A stretch of 64,000 bases of DNA, taken from assembly GCA_963855995.1 (NCBI GenBank), contig OY979718.1, positions 22,188,282 to 22,252,281 on the forward strand, given 5' to 3'. This stretch comes from Muricea muricata (taxonomy: Eukaryota; Cnidaria; Anthozoa; Malacalcyonacea; Plexauridae). A program made the translations under genes and the position numbers. A model generated the notes under the pieces. That model was not told the origin of the DNA and searched no databases. It was given only the letters and a program-made list of their open reading frames with translations. Shown here piece by piece: positions 46,584-58,477 of this stretch. Each line of letters begins with the position of its first letter. Position 1 is the first letter of the stretch.

Positions 46584-47082
46584 TTATGCAGTATGCCCTT
46601 CTAAAATGCCGAAAACGGCAATGTATCTTAACACGATATCCTCGGTTCTATTCTGGTCTTCTTGCAATAAGTCCAGCTTTTCAAGCATTCCTGCACCAAG
46701 AGCACGGGCATAGCTTGGCGGAAAAGTTTAGTTGGAACAATTGCACTTTGTAAGCAGGCCCAAACAACTGCATTTAATGTTGTATGAACAATCACTGTTA
46801 TGTTTTATGTTTCATCGTTTAGTTTTTAATACGTTTATTGCATATACAGGGTAAAGCAAAAAATGTAGACATTTGCCAAATCTGCTTTAGATTACGCCAA
46901 TCTTCTCAACAACTTACGTAAATATGGGGGTTTTTATGGTATTTTAGAGCATGCTACACGAAATTGATTTTAAAGACGACCTTTGAAGTTAATGGGGATT
47001 GTTGGGTCTTAAAGTTAATGGGGATTGATTAAAGTTTAAGACAGTTTGATAAAAATTACTCCCAACGAGCAGTTATTATTTT
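46584..47082. other. no gene seen
   Basis: Spacer of the inverted structure. It contains tatacagggtaaagcaaa-type sequence and no coding signal. Confidence 0.4.
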
Positions 47083-47220
47083 ATAGATTCCGGCTTTTCA
47101 TGTTCCTGGTTTTACAGATTCCGGCTTTTCATGTTCCTGGTTTTACAGATTCCGGCTTTTCATGTTCCTGGTTTTCTCGTTCCTCGTTCCGTTCCCCGAT
47201 TCCCCGTTCCTTGTTTTACA
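47083..47220. repeat. minisatellite
   Basis: Three to four units of about 31 bp (gattccggcttttcatgttc + ctggttttaca), then a ttccttgttttacagata end. Inverted counterpart of 45062-45210. Confidence 0.9.
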
Positions 47221-47244
47221 GATAGCCACAAAGGGCTATGGACG

Positions 47245-47915
47245 CGGCAGAGAAACTTTGCACCGCTTCGGCGGCCAAGAACGGAAACTTGGCATGTACC
47301 TTTCAACGCCGTAGCTTTAGAGGCGGTGCCATGGCATTATAAGTAGAGATGCATTTAGAATTGAGAGAAAATTCAGTGTTGGGAGTTGAGTATAAGAAAG
47401 CTAAGTTTGACTGCTACAGTTATGTAACTTTAACGCATTCATTTTTAACTGATTTATTATACGCAATTATTTTGAATAAAAGAATTGAAAACCGATACAG
47501 TCCCTTGAACATGCAGCGTGTGCAAACTTTCCTGATTGCGTCTGTGGGTAAAGTTTGCGAAAGGAAGGTCATTTTAGCTTGCACTCACAATAGTTAATCA
47601 AAGCAACATTCATGAGACATATTAAAATCTGACAAGTATACAGGGTATATCAAAGAAAGCGCAATCCTTGATTCGAATAGAAATTCAGAGAAGCAATAAC
47701 ATAGCCATTTGGCTTGCCAGATACCGTTTGAAAGTCCTACCATTTCTAGCAGTCAAACTTAGCTTTCTTACTCAACTCCAAACACTGAATTCTCTCTCTC
47801 TCACTCTCAATTCTAAATACATCTCTGTTTATAATGCCATGGCACCGCCTCTAAAGCTACGGCGTTGACATGTGCTTGCTAAATAAGTTTCCGTTCTTAG
47901 CCGCCGAAGGCACAA
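47245..47915. repeat. inner fold-back
   Basis: The left arm (caacgccgtagctttagagg, ggtgccatggcattata) and the right arm (tataatgccatggcacc, cctctaaagctacggcgttg) are inverted copies over about 150 bp each. The loop holds no gene. Confidence 0.8.
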
Positions 47916-48106
47916 CTTTTGCGTGCATACGACACCTACACCATTAAAATATTTAACACTCGGATCAACATTGATTTCCGCGACACTTCCTATTGTCTTC
48001 TGCTTTTTTGGGCAAATATTAGTTCATATCATGCCAAGCGCCAATTAAAAAGGCGTCCTCACTGTCATGTCAGAAAATCCTCGTTGTTTGGATTGACTCA
48101 GGATTC

Positions 48107-48882
48107 AGAGTTTGACAGCACAAAACGACAACGTCGACATGGTAATTAGTGAAAACTGTACAATGGTGTAAAAACCAACTAAATTTGTCAAATATACTCT
48201 GCGTTATTACGCGTCAAATTTGGATTCGAATTATTTTGATACACACTGTATGTTTGTAGCACATAACGATCTGTCTGTATAGCAAGTTGTAAATGACCAA
48301 CACTACTGTACAATTTGACAGTGGCGGATCTAGCGTAAGTCAAAATAAATTACCACAGCTCATTCTAGGATATATTTACATTTTAAAATACCTTCAAAGC
48401 AACTTCATTGGTTAGATTTTATTCTTTTGAAATTCATAACCTATGACATTGTTATTAGGTTATTTTGAATTTAAAATTGAGCTGCTATAATTTATTTTGA
48501 CTTACCCTGGATCCGCCACTGCAATTTGAGACTCACGGTATAGCTGCAATTTGTTGTAGAAGAAGCCACGTCAATTTACATGTATGCAAATTAACGAACT
48601 GTATTGCCTTGGGTTAGGGTCCCAGTCATAGATATCTCATATACACTAGATAGCGCTTCTGTATATAAAAAAGTGAAGCCAAAAATCTTAGCTGTACCCC
48701 CTCACAACAATAGGCGGCGGCCATATTGGTCGTTCCCACTTATCAAAAAAACGCTACAGAAAACACACTATACTTTTCTGTATTTGTGTATTAAGTACTT
48801 TTAAAGAGGACTTTGTCCATTTCTGCAATACAAAATGCACAAATTAGCATGCTCCGCCTGTCAACTCCGTTGGAAAGACCAG
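48107..48882. repeat. duplicated block A (with MITE)
   Basis: Same sequence as 54152-54716 but 211 bp longer. The difference equals the 203-bp MITE plus its 8-bp duplication. Just upstream, ctcgttgtttggattgactcagg resembles part of the pentraxin-like LamG exon. Confidence 0.9.
48319..48521. mobile_element. hAT-type MITE (cagtggcggatc family), copy 2
   Basis: 203 bp between exact 8-bp duplications caatttga (48311-48318, 48522-48529). Block B shows the uninterrupted acacaatttgagactc site. Confidence 0.95.
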
Positions 48883-49098
48883 CGCCTGCGATTTTTCGCC
48901 TGCCAACAGTGTGGGATGCACCATCTAGTGTATATGAGATCTCTCTCGATATTTCAACCTTTAGGACATCCTATAAAGTCACGACCCATTGCCCAGTCTT
49001 CTTTGCGACTCGACTCACGTCTTTCATGATAACATATCGTTCTTTAAAATATAATTTAAATCATACAACTACATGTGGTTATATGGAATGCTTGCCGA

Positions 49099-49325
49099 AT
49101 TCACGGGCTGAAAAATTGACGCACCACGAATCACGAATATGGCGATTACGGGTGTCTACAAAGGTTCTCGACTGTCTACAAAAATAAACCTAAGACAGCC
49201 AAGACAGATATCTCGATGGACAGACCATATAAAGTCACAAAATACGAATTAAAAGTCTTGAAAGACCTTAAAAGTCTAAAATCACGCAAAAGAAGGGCTA
49301 AAATCACGAAAATCAGGTTTTAATC
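49099..49325. repeat. dispersed repeat, copy 2
   Basis: Same orientation and ends as the copy at 44447-44690. Both lie just outside fold-back structures. Confidence 0.85.
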
Positions 49326-49420
49326 GCAGCTCTTCACGTGCCACGCGGAACACATGCGTCGAAGAATATTTTTTAAATCAAGTTTCTCGATTAATAAAAC
49401 GATTTGATCACGCATCACGT

Positions 49421-50406
49421 GATCATAATGTTTGCCCAAAAAGGCAAATTTTGAAGACAATAGGAAGTGTCGCGAAAATCAATGTTGATTGTGTAGGTGT
49501 TGCATGAAAGCAAAAGTTGTACACAACAAAACAAGGGACGCGGGAGATAAACTATATGCGCCGCTTCGGCGGCCAAGAACGGAAACTTGGTATGTACATT
49601 TCAACGCCGTAGCTTTAGAGGCGGTGCCATGGCATTATAAGTAGAGATGTATCTAGAATTGTAAGAGAGATAATTCAGTGTTGGGAGTTGAGTAAGAAAG
49701 CCAAGTTTGACTGCTAATGTTATGTAACTTTAACGCATTCATTTTTAACTTATTTATTATACACAATTATATTGAATAAAAGAATTGAAAACCGATCGAT
49801 AGGTTTACAGTCCCTACGCGTTCCTAGTTTACGCGTGTACAGTCCCTTGAACCAGCGTGTGCAAACTTTCCTGACGCGTCTGTGGGTAAAGTTTGCGAAA
49901 GGAAGGTCATTTTAGCTTGCACTCACAATAGTTAATCAAAGCAACATTCATGAGACACATATATTAAAATCTGGCAGCTATACAGGGTATATCAAAGAAA
50001 GCGCAATCCTTGATTCAAAGAGAAATTCAAAAAAGCAATAACATAGCCATTTGGCTTGCTATATAGATACCGTTTGATAGTTCTACCATTTCTAGCAGTC
50101 AAACTTAGCTTTCTTACTTTACTCCCAACACTGAATTCTCTCTCTCAATTCTAAATATATCTTTATTCATAATGCCATGGCACCGCCTCTAAAGCTACGG
50201 CGTTGACATGTGCATGCTAAGTTGCCGTTCTTAGCCGCCGAAGGCACAACTTTTGCGTTAATGCGACACCTACACTATTAAAATATTTAACACTCTGATC
50301 AACATTGATTTCCGCGACACTGCCTATTGTCTTCTGTCTTTTTGGGCAAATATTAGTCCATATCATGCCAAGCGCTAATTACAAAGGCGTCATCACTATC
50401 ATGTCA
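49421..50406. mobile_element. fold-back element, nearly 1 kb
   Basis: Long inverted arms. The left has gtttgcccaaaaaggcaaa, gaagacaataggaagtgtcg and gtagctttagaggcggtgcc. The right has their complements (about 50105-50395), ending aaaggcgtcatcactatcatg. The tail matches 44887 and 48057. No transposase. Confidence 0.75.
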
Positions 50407-52659
50407 TAAAATCCTTATGCATGTACCTGGTAGGGGGTTTGATTTGCAGTTTGCAGCGTACAACTTTCACTTTGCTTCTCCAAAAAAATGCGAAGGTATT
50501 TATAAGCTTGGCATGCATTTAATGGTGACAAAGTTCTCTTCCACTAAGCGACACAGTTCTATCTTTTTTTAATTAATACTGTAAAGGTGTATCAATAATG
50601 TAATATTGTCGTTGCAAGCAGTTCAATTATAGTTTAGTAGATAACATGTAAAACTTTTGCTCCAAAATATTGCCCTTTTTTCGCGCGGTAAAACCAAGCT
50701 ATAAGCGAGCATATTTGACTACATCAATTAATAATGGTGGCTAGATTCTAATAGCAATAATTGATAAAATTAAAAATGCGATTATCAGACAGAAATTTCC
50801 TTGGCTATAACAATCTATATACTTTTGAAGTACATTTCTACTTTTTAATCAATTGCTGGACGTGTGCAACAAATTGATCCTTTTCCAAAAAGTATCGCGC
50901 AAAATAAAACGACAAATTTGTTATGTAGTCTTTTATTGACTACATCTACGCGAGGTAGGGAATCTTTACAGGTATTAATTCTAAAGTTCAATAGTCGTCT
51001 TCTGAGTTTGTTGGTCTGTCTTGTCTTTTTCTGTCTGCTCGTTTGAGTAGAGTTTTCAACTAACCGTTGTAACATTCGTTGTGCACGTGTACGAAAAGAT
51101 GGGCTGATGTAGGCTAAACCAATCAGGATTCAGATAGTTGGTTTCTGAACTTTCGTACCAGCTCTCTTCTTCTGTTTGTTTAAGCGTTGTCGCACTGTCT
51201 TAGTCAACTATATGCTCGGTCAATATGATTTATAAAACGTTCAAAACTTTACTTATTTCGTTTACTTCTTTAGGAAAACTAAGCATCTCCATATATGTGA
51301 ACTTAACTTCAATATTTGACTTTTACTTTCCAACAATTTTACAATACTACATTTTTGTGACGTAACGCTTTTATTACCTGACCGCGCGAAATATCTATAC
51401 AAATGATTGACGGGAAAGCCTCAAAACTGTGCACGTGTAAGTACAAAGTTTGAGTTACATTGGAATTTTTCTTATGTAAATAATATCCGACCACCTAGTA
51501 TTTTCCGCTACTTATCTCTCCCATTTGACGTATGTACTGTTTATTTAACCTGGGGAACTTAACTTGACTGTCTTCATGCCACTTATTTACTGCTTCGTAA
51601 CAAATTGATTAACTGTCCGACATTTCCGCAGCACTTTATGTCAAAGAATGGTGTCACTATGAATTGAGCAGATGACAGCTGACTTATTATTGATGGCATA
51701 AAATTCAATTCCTAACCATATCGGACAATCAGTACAAAGCTGTCACCCGTGGTGGTACGTCGAAGTATAACTCGATCAACAGTTGAAAGGAGTACTCATT
51801 CTAACTTCACAAGGTATGTACAAAAGTCATAAAGTCATAGACATAGATTGCATTTGTTGATGCGTTGTTTTTTTTCATGTAGAAGCCATGCACTGAGCAT
51901 GAATCTTGCCAAAGAGATATAATTGATTGCAGCTCTTTAGCAGGAAGAATTAATTCGTTGTTTTTAAGCTCGTTGTGAGTGTACGTGCATCATGTACGCG
52001 TAGTATTCACTTTTTTGTCTGGCTTACAAGCGAGACATTATTGAATGATTTGTAATAAGCCTTTTTCATTTATAATACAGTGTATGACTGGGACAAAATA
52101 AGCAATAAAATCACTTTTGCTTGAAATGCATTCAAAAGAACTGAGAATTTAGCTACAGTATAGCCTTCATTTATGCTTCAAAAATGCTCGAATCCTAAAA
52201 CGAGCAACATGAAATGCATTTGCATAAACTCTGCTTGTAAAAAATTCAATTTTGGAAATTACACTTAAATTGCAGCTATAACTATTTTTTATACCAACAC
52301 GGTTTGTGCTCAGTTTACTACTGACAATGGTGCATTCATTTTCATTTTCATTCATTTTCATTTTGCTGTTCTTCAAATTGACAGCAATGTTAATCAACAT
52401 AATAAATTACTATAATAATGTTCGACTTTGAAAAAATATTTATGAAGAATAATTCCTTCAAGTGATATTTTTGGTATAGTGAGACACACTGTATATCCAT
52501 TGTCAGAGGCAATTGCTTGTTTTCCCATGTTATGTACACCTAAAAATTTTCTCACTAGCTTGTTGATTATCATTTTCATATATTTTCATATATGAATGTG
52601 TTCACTCTACAGACTACACTGTTTCAAACTGCTCCTTGCCTATACAGATACTCAAGAAC
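50407..52659. other. upstream flank of pentraxin-like gene
   Basis: No complete gene is seen. A small ttcattttcattttcattca microsatellite lies at about 52331-52365. The promoter was not identified. Confidence 0.4.
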
Positions 52660-52735
52660 ATGTCGAAGATTGGATTGCTCATCTTCCCATTATTAGCTGC
52701 GCTGCTGACCAAGTGTCGCTCTCAGCAATGCCCTT
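52660..52735 (+). CDS. pentraxin-like exon 1 (signal peptide)
   Basis: 25 codons plus one base. The T before GTAAGT joins GT of exon 2 to make Cys (QQCPC-NDAAL). Confidence 0.7.
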
Positions 52736-54929
52736 GTAAGTACAGTATAGTTATATACATTAGTATGGTGTGCGTTTAAAAGATCTATACATGATCTGTA
52801 ACACATGAGTTTGTTTTCCAGTGGTGTTACCATTCAACTTATGCATGAATTGCGCAACTTCAATTATAAGTAATTATATGTAATTATGTTTGACCTAGTC
52901 GGTGCAGAGGATGGCAAATGGTGTATTTCGTAAGCCGCGATCGTTCAATATCTGTCCTTGTTAAATGTTTGATTTTTGATAACTTGATTCTGGTTCCGTG
53001 AAATGTGATTGTTCTACGCCCGTGAAGTGCGAGTCTCAATACAAATGCCCCCTGAAATGAGAATAATGAACGGAGTCTCGTGAACTAACGCGACTGTTCA
53101 AATAAGAGTAAAAATATTTTCGGAGGTCTTTTGGAGGGTCGTCATAAGGTCTCGTGTCACTAGCTTAAACGTAAATCTTGTACCTTTGTTTCGAGAAACG
53201 TGAAGCTGCTTTTTAGACGTATGAATTGAGAAATTTTTCCCCGCTGTTAAACGTGATCCCCAGCCCCCCCTCTCTAACACCCTCGGTGGAAATTTGAATG
53301 GGATTTTTTTCAAAAAAAGGCGAAAATGCCTCTCGGGGGGGGGGGGGTGTGAAAGTCTAAAGATTCTGCAAGAAAACCTCCTCAAAAATAAATTAAGCTA
53401 GTTAAATATTCCGAAAGTCGGGATTTATGTCATATGATCCCTCTCGCGCTGCGCGTCCAAACATAAATCCCTTCTTAATTCTCGGTATTCAACTTTAACA
53501 TATTTTTTAAAGTATTTTGTCCAAGCCATTATATGTAACATATCTTTTAGCAAGACGTTGCATATTGGCAGCTTTAGTTATCAATCAGTAAATTCCCTGG
53601 TTATAATAACACTATATTTATAATGTTTAGGTAATGATGCCGCGCTATTCCCTGGTACTATAAATGGATACGGGATAGCCCGTGGACTGAAAAAGTCGTT
53701 ATCAACGGTCAGCGTATCCTTTTGGATAAACGCGCCTGCTAGTTATCAGGAAACTCATAATCCAACCATGTTATCGTATTCAACTTCGGGCGATAACGAC
53801 CTCGTTGTTTGGATTGAGTCAGGCTCCCTCGTAGTGACCCGAGGGTTGATATCGACCGTGTATGTAATAAAACACTTGTACGAACATTGCGAAATTTGTG
53901 TATTTCTGCTACGCAACGTATACATATATCATGCATGTACATAACAATGATTACTGAGATAACAGTAAGTCAGCCTTGTCCCCGGCGCTTTGATGTTCTT
54001 GTCTTCGACGGCAGTGCGTGGCGCGTGCGCGCGAGTCATGTTTGTTTTCCTATTATCTCCTACGTGTGTGTATCCGCCTGCCATAGAACATCAAAGCGCG
54101 GGGGACGAGGCTGGAGATAAGTGGCGCCGGCGCTCGAGTTGGCGTGCCATTAGAGTTTGACAGCACAAAACGACAACGTCGACATGGTAATCAATGAAAA
54201 CTGTACAATGGTGTAAAAACCAACCAAATTTGTCAAATATATTCTGCGTTATTACGCGTCAAATTTGGATTCGAATTATTTTGATACACACTGTATGTTT
54301 GTAGCACATAACGATCTGTCTGTATAGCAAGTTGTAAATGACCAACATTGCTGACACAATTTGAGACTCACGGTATAGCTTCAATTTGTTGTAGATGAGG
54401 CCACGTCAATTTACATGTATGCAAATTAACGAACTGTATTGCCTTGGGTTAGGGTCCCAGTCATTGATATCTCATATACACTAGATAGCGCTTCTATATA
54501 TAATAAAGTGAAGCCAAAAATCTTAGCTGTATCCACTCATAACAATAGGCGGCGGCCATATTGGTCGTTCCCACTTATCAAAAAAACGCTACAGAAAACA
54601 CTATACTTATCTGCATTTGTGTGATTAAATACTTTTAAAGAGGACTTTGTCCATTTCCGCAATACAAAATGCACAAATTAGCATGCTCCGCCTGTCAACT
54701 GCGTGGGAAAGACCAGGATAAATTTGAAGGAGGTTTTGAAAAGATAAATGCAATGAAAGGTGTATTGGCTGAAGTCAACGTTTGGGATCGAATCCTTTGT
54801 TCGTATGAGATTAAAGCTTTGGCTTCAAGTTGCGGTCCGCTTATGAAAGGGAACGTAAAGGCTCAGAAGGATTTTGAAATAATAGGATCAGTTGAAACAT
54901 TCAAACCTGTCTGCTGTCAGGGCAATTAG
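52660..54929 (+). CDS. pentraxin/LamG-like secreted protein, partial model
   Basis: Three exons can be placed: 52660-52735 (signal peptide MSKIGLLIFPLLAALLTKC, donor CCTT|GTAAGT), 53631-53859 (acceptor gtttag|GTAATG, donor ACCGT|GTATGT) and 54717-54929 (ends with TAG). Exon 2 encodes STVSVSFWINAPASYQ and SYSTSGDNDLVVWIESGSLV. The last exon has GVLAEVNVWDRILCSYEIKA and SCGPL, the end of a pentraxin-type LamG fold. A middle exon (normally with a W-H-H-I-C-x-x-W motif) should lie between 53860 and 54716, but none is visible. Exon 2 ends phase 2 while the last exon as drawn begins phase 0. The gene may be broken, or the exon missed. An AATAAA lies at about 55038. Confidence 0.6.
53419..53475. repeat. 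hairpin with CG-rich loop
   Basis: gggatttatg ... cataaatccc around a loop with ctctcgcgctgcgcgtcc. Same theme as the hairpins at 35.4 and 36.15 kb. In the intron between pentraxin-like exons 1 and 2. Confidence 0.65.
53631..53859 (+). CDS. pentraxin-like exon 2 (LamG N-terminal half)
   Basis: Frame stays open with VSFWINAPASYQ and LVVWIESGSLVV. Ends phase 2. Confidence 0.72.
54152..54716. repeat. duplicated block B (empty site)
   Basis: 565-bp counterpart of 48107-48882. Its right edge (ggaaagaccag) is exactly where pentraxin-like coding begins. Confidence 0.9.
54717..54929 (+). CDS. pentraxin-like last exon
   Basis: 70 codons plus stop, with WDRILCSYEI and SCG motifs. The frame is also open upstream through GKDQ, so the true 5' border is uncertain. 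Confidence 0.7.
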   Translation, partial: DKFEGGFEKINAMKGVLAEVNVWDRILCSYEIKALASSCGPLMKGNVKAQKDFEIIGSVETFKPVCCQGN

Positions 54930-55610
54930 CTAGTAACTATTGATCTCGTCTCTTTCTCATAAATGTTATCCATCACTTATAGCACTTGGAGCACATTTTC
55001 AAAAATTAATAGTTGACTTGTACAGCTAAACTTATTTTAATAAAACTTAGCTTGGAACTAGTATCCTTAATCAATATGTGATATACCGGTTAATTTCTTT
55101 ATTAATTTACATGGCGAATATCAATACGTACCGCTATAATTTTGTTATTATCACAAAATTGTTTGTTATTTCGATCCGTACATGCGGACATTCATCAGTG
55201 CTGAAAGAACGAAGATCCGCATCCGAGCTTATGGTCGATAGCTTGGCGATGTTAAATTTTACGTGGTTTGACCATAGTTTTGGTTGACAATAGTTCATTT
55301 CTTTAATTCATTATCACAACCTTATTCTAAAAACAAAACCAGTTACGTTTATTGAAAATACACAAGGACAAAAGAATTTGTGAAAAAAGTATCCGCTATG
55401 GATAAACAAGACGTAATACGCAGTACCAACTTGTCTTTGTATCGGTATCGCTTATATATGCAAAAATATGGTAACTAAAACCTAACCATACCTAAGCGTT
55501 TATCAGAACTGTAATTACAGTGTTAGGCATAGCCCTAAGTAGGCCCTTGAGTTAGGCATAACCCTTGAGTTAGGCGTTATGCATAGAGTTGGGATATGGT
55601 CAACTCAAAG

Positions 55611-55729
55611 CATAGGCAGCCCAGGAAGGCCGTGTTTTGTTTTGTTTTTATCGATGTGACGTATGCATAATTATAATTACGTCACATCGATAAAAACAAA
55701 ACAAAACACCGCGTTCCTGGGCTGCTATG
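55611..55729. mobile_element. 119-bp hairpin MITE
   Basis: A near-perfect palindrome (arms about 50 bp, including gtgttttgttttgtttttat and its complement). Ends are cataggcagccc / gggctgctatg with 7-bp flanking repeats ctcaaag (55604-55610, 55730-55736). Confidence 0.8.
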
Positions 55730-57383
55730 CTCAAAGGTTGGCTAAGCCAGAGGTTAAGTTAGGGTTAGCTACTCCTTAGGTTAGATTTACCCAACCGTAA
55801 TTATGGTTAGGGTTTTAACTTGTTTTAGTATAATTTCTTTGGTAAATAACGGTTTTTAAGCATTTTGATCGGTTGACTGACTAGTAATTCTGAGGCATTA
55901 TTTACTAGCTGGCCTTTTTTTCAAAATGGCTGCCAATGAGAGTCGTTTTGATGCATTATATAAAATTAGCAAATGGAGAAAAATGGCATTAATATAAACT
56001 CAAAGAATACAAACAAACTTTGAAGTAAAACTATCTAGCTTAAGATAGATCGTCTACAAATACCTTATTAAATACTTCAGTTTTTCACTATTCAGCTAAA
56101 AATTACAAGTAAACTTTATAGTCTCTATAGTAACCTTCAACAAGTAACCTTTAGTCTCTACACTATTCACAAAAGACGACAGTGCATTTTATACACGTAA
56201 ATTTTACTAAAGAAATTATACTCAAACAATTATTCGCCTCAGGCTCAGTGATTATGGTAAATATTCACCTCGACTTCGTCTCGGTGAATATTTACTAATA
56301 ATCACTTCGCCTTCGGCGAATAATTGTTATAGCCAGCATTAGGGGTATGGTTAGCTATCACTTGCGTACACAATTATATCTTTCAATCTAGGCTGTTATT
56401 GATAAGTTTACCATTCATAATCGAAATCACTTAGCCGATGCCTTAGGTCTGGTAAACATCTGCAATATTAAGGTGCTACTGCGACGAAAAATCGTGCATT
56501 CTATTTTTAACGTAACAGAACAACATTTTTAAAACTTAGTCTTTTCAGTCTCTCGATATATTTTTTTCGATTTATAGATATTTAGGTTTTTTAAAACATG
56601 CAAATTAAGTATCTCTGACGTAATATACTCACGAATAATAAATTACATTCATATTATAAAATGTGCGTGAATATAGTTCCATTGGCTATTTTTTGGCCAA
56701 TGAATTCAAATAAATCGGTCACAGAGTATTAAATCCCATTTTCCCAGCAACGTCTCAGGGGCGTAAAACAGATCACACTTCACCGCACCAAAATCAAGCA
56801 TTCACATTACGGACAGTCAGTAATTAACCAATCAAGACTCACAAAAATATCCTTTAACAGTCTCTTCCAATTATTTGGTTGCAACATCAAACATTTTTGA
56901 AATAGTAGCTTCTAAACTGCAACATAAACTATATTATAATTTTCATTATTTCTTTACACTGTATAATGATATAACTTCAAGAAACACGACCTAATTAAAC
57001 GTAAATGTATATGTAACTATTTCATTCTGAGCACTGTTCACGGTATAAGCTTCTTAATTATTATTGAGAATATGACTAATTAGCGGAACTGCAGAGCGCG
57101 GAACCTGTAGACTGCGGAGCTCGCGGGACCTGCATCAATAATTCAACCTCTTCACTGTTGTAGTTCATCACCGCTTCGAATTATTTACCTGTGTAAATTA
57201 GTTTAAGTTCGTCAGAAAATCTTTGTTGTCAATAAAAAAATATCGAGATAATAGAAGCACGTGTCTCACTTATAGTATGCAATATTTGTTAACCGCATGC
57301 AAAAATTACAATATATCAAATGAAAATATGCACCGGTTTTTAAAAATGCACGGGTTTTTAAAAATTGCTCCTTACAAGAAACG
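55730..57383. other. no gene seen; one long hairpin
   Basis: A hairpin at 56224-56329 (aattattcgcc..., gtaaatattcacc... and complements, with cgacttcgtc in the loop). Otherwise AT-rich with no coding signal. Confidence 0.5.
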
Positions 57384-58249
57384 TTGGCATTTCATAAAAT
57401 AAAAAGAAAATGGAGAAGAGAAATAATTCAAACTTCAGTTGCGATATTTCATTGCCAAAGAACTAGAGCATTGTGGACGTATCCTCGATCCCACGACGAG
57501 TTGTGGTGTGCTAATTTCAGAGTAACTAAAGAGACATTCGCATTCATACTCGGCAAGACTGAGCAGGACATACATCACAAAAATACTCATTTACGTGAAG
57601 CAGTTCTAGCAAAGCGGCGACTAGCTGTCACACCATACTTTCTAGCATCCACGTACCATTGGAAACTTATTTGGAGTTTCCACGTCATTTGTATGTCAGT
57701 GACTTCAAGAAGTATGTGATGCAATAGCAAAGCAGTTTCGAAATGCTATCAGCTTCCCCAAAGGAGATCTTTTACTAGCCATTCGAGGTTATGAAGATGC
57801 ATCATGCATGGGGCTTTCCCATGTGCGCTGGCGCTATAGAGGGAACTCACATAGCGATCCGGGCTCCCATAGAAAATCATACCCATTACGTTAATCGAAT
57901 GAGGTTCCATAGTGTCCTAATGCAAGCAGTGGTAGATTGCAAATATTTGTTCAGGGACGTGGTCATCAGATGGCCAGGAAGCGTGCATGATGCCAGAACG
58001 TTTTCCAACTCTACCATTTTTACCGTAACAGGGAACGAAAATCGTCTTTTCCCTAATGATTTAACAAAAGAAATATGTGGAGAAAATGTACCGCCAGTTA
58101 TTCTTACTGATGCAGCCTATCCCCTTTTACGATTGAATAAGCTTGACAATTTCTGTGTGACAGTCAAAGGTGAAGAAGCTGTAGCAATTATAAGCGGGAA
58201 AAAACGTTTGCCTTTTATAGTGAATGCTGTATGTGAAAACGTTTCTTAA
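57384..58249 (+). pseudogene. PIF/Harbinger transposase, broken
   Basis: Two frames (57384-57719 and 57791-58249) with a shift between them give a Harbinger-type DDE_Tnp_4 protein: an N-terminal helical part, then CAGAIEGTHIAIRAP, RWPGSVHDARTFSNS and DAAYPLL. The first catalytic aspartate (normally GAIDG) is glutamate here, and the frame is broken, so the copy is inactive. A Myb-like partner lies convergent downstream, as is usual in Harbinger elements. Confidence 0.85.
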
Positions 58250-58477
58250 TCTTTTATGAACAATCATAAAAACGATTAAAGGATAACGTTTTAACTAAAT
58301 ATAGATAAGTTTTCCTTCTATGCCTTATTCCTAACATATGAAACAGTGATTATTACAAATAACTTAAATTTTGATCAAGATTTAAATTTGTTCAAAATGT
58401 AAAAAAAGTGAACATGCAAATATCATTATATAACAAATACTAGTAACACAGCAGTTTTTATAGTTTAAAGTATTTTG

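Larger units (their letters stand above)
44887..48057. mobile_element. 3.2-kb inverted structure (fold-back family)
   Basis: The left arm has a tail starting cagtgatgacgccttttt (44887) followed by a minisatellite (45062-45210). The right side has the inverted minisatellite (47083-47220), then an inner fold-back, then the inverted tail ending aaaaaggcgtcctcactg (48064). The same tail bounds the element at 49421-50406. The middle holds a separate element with GGACTC-rich ends. Confidence 0.6.

Noticed and set aside
48604..48804. Open frame conserved in two copies (also 54439-54624)
   Set aside because: Conservation is explained by recent duplication of the whole non-coding block. The frame differs in length between the copies.
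55740..55830. Telomere-like TTAGGG tracts
   Set aside because: Only scattered gttaggg/gttaggtt motifs, not a tandem hexamer array.
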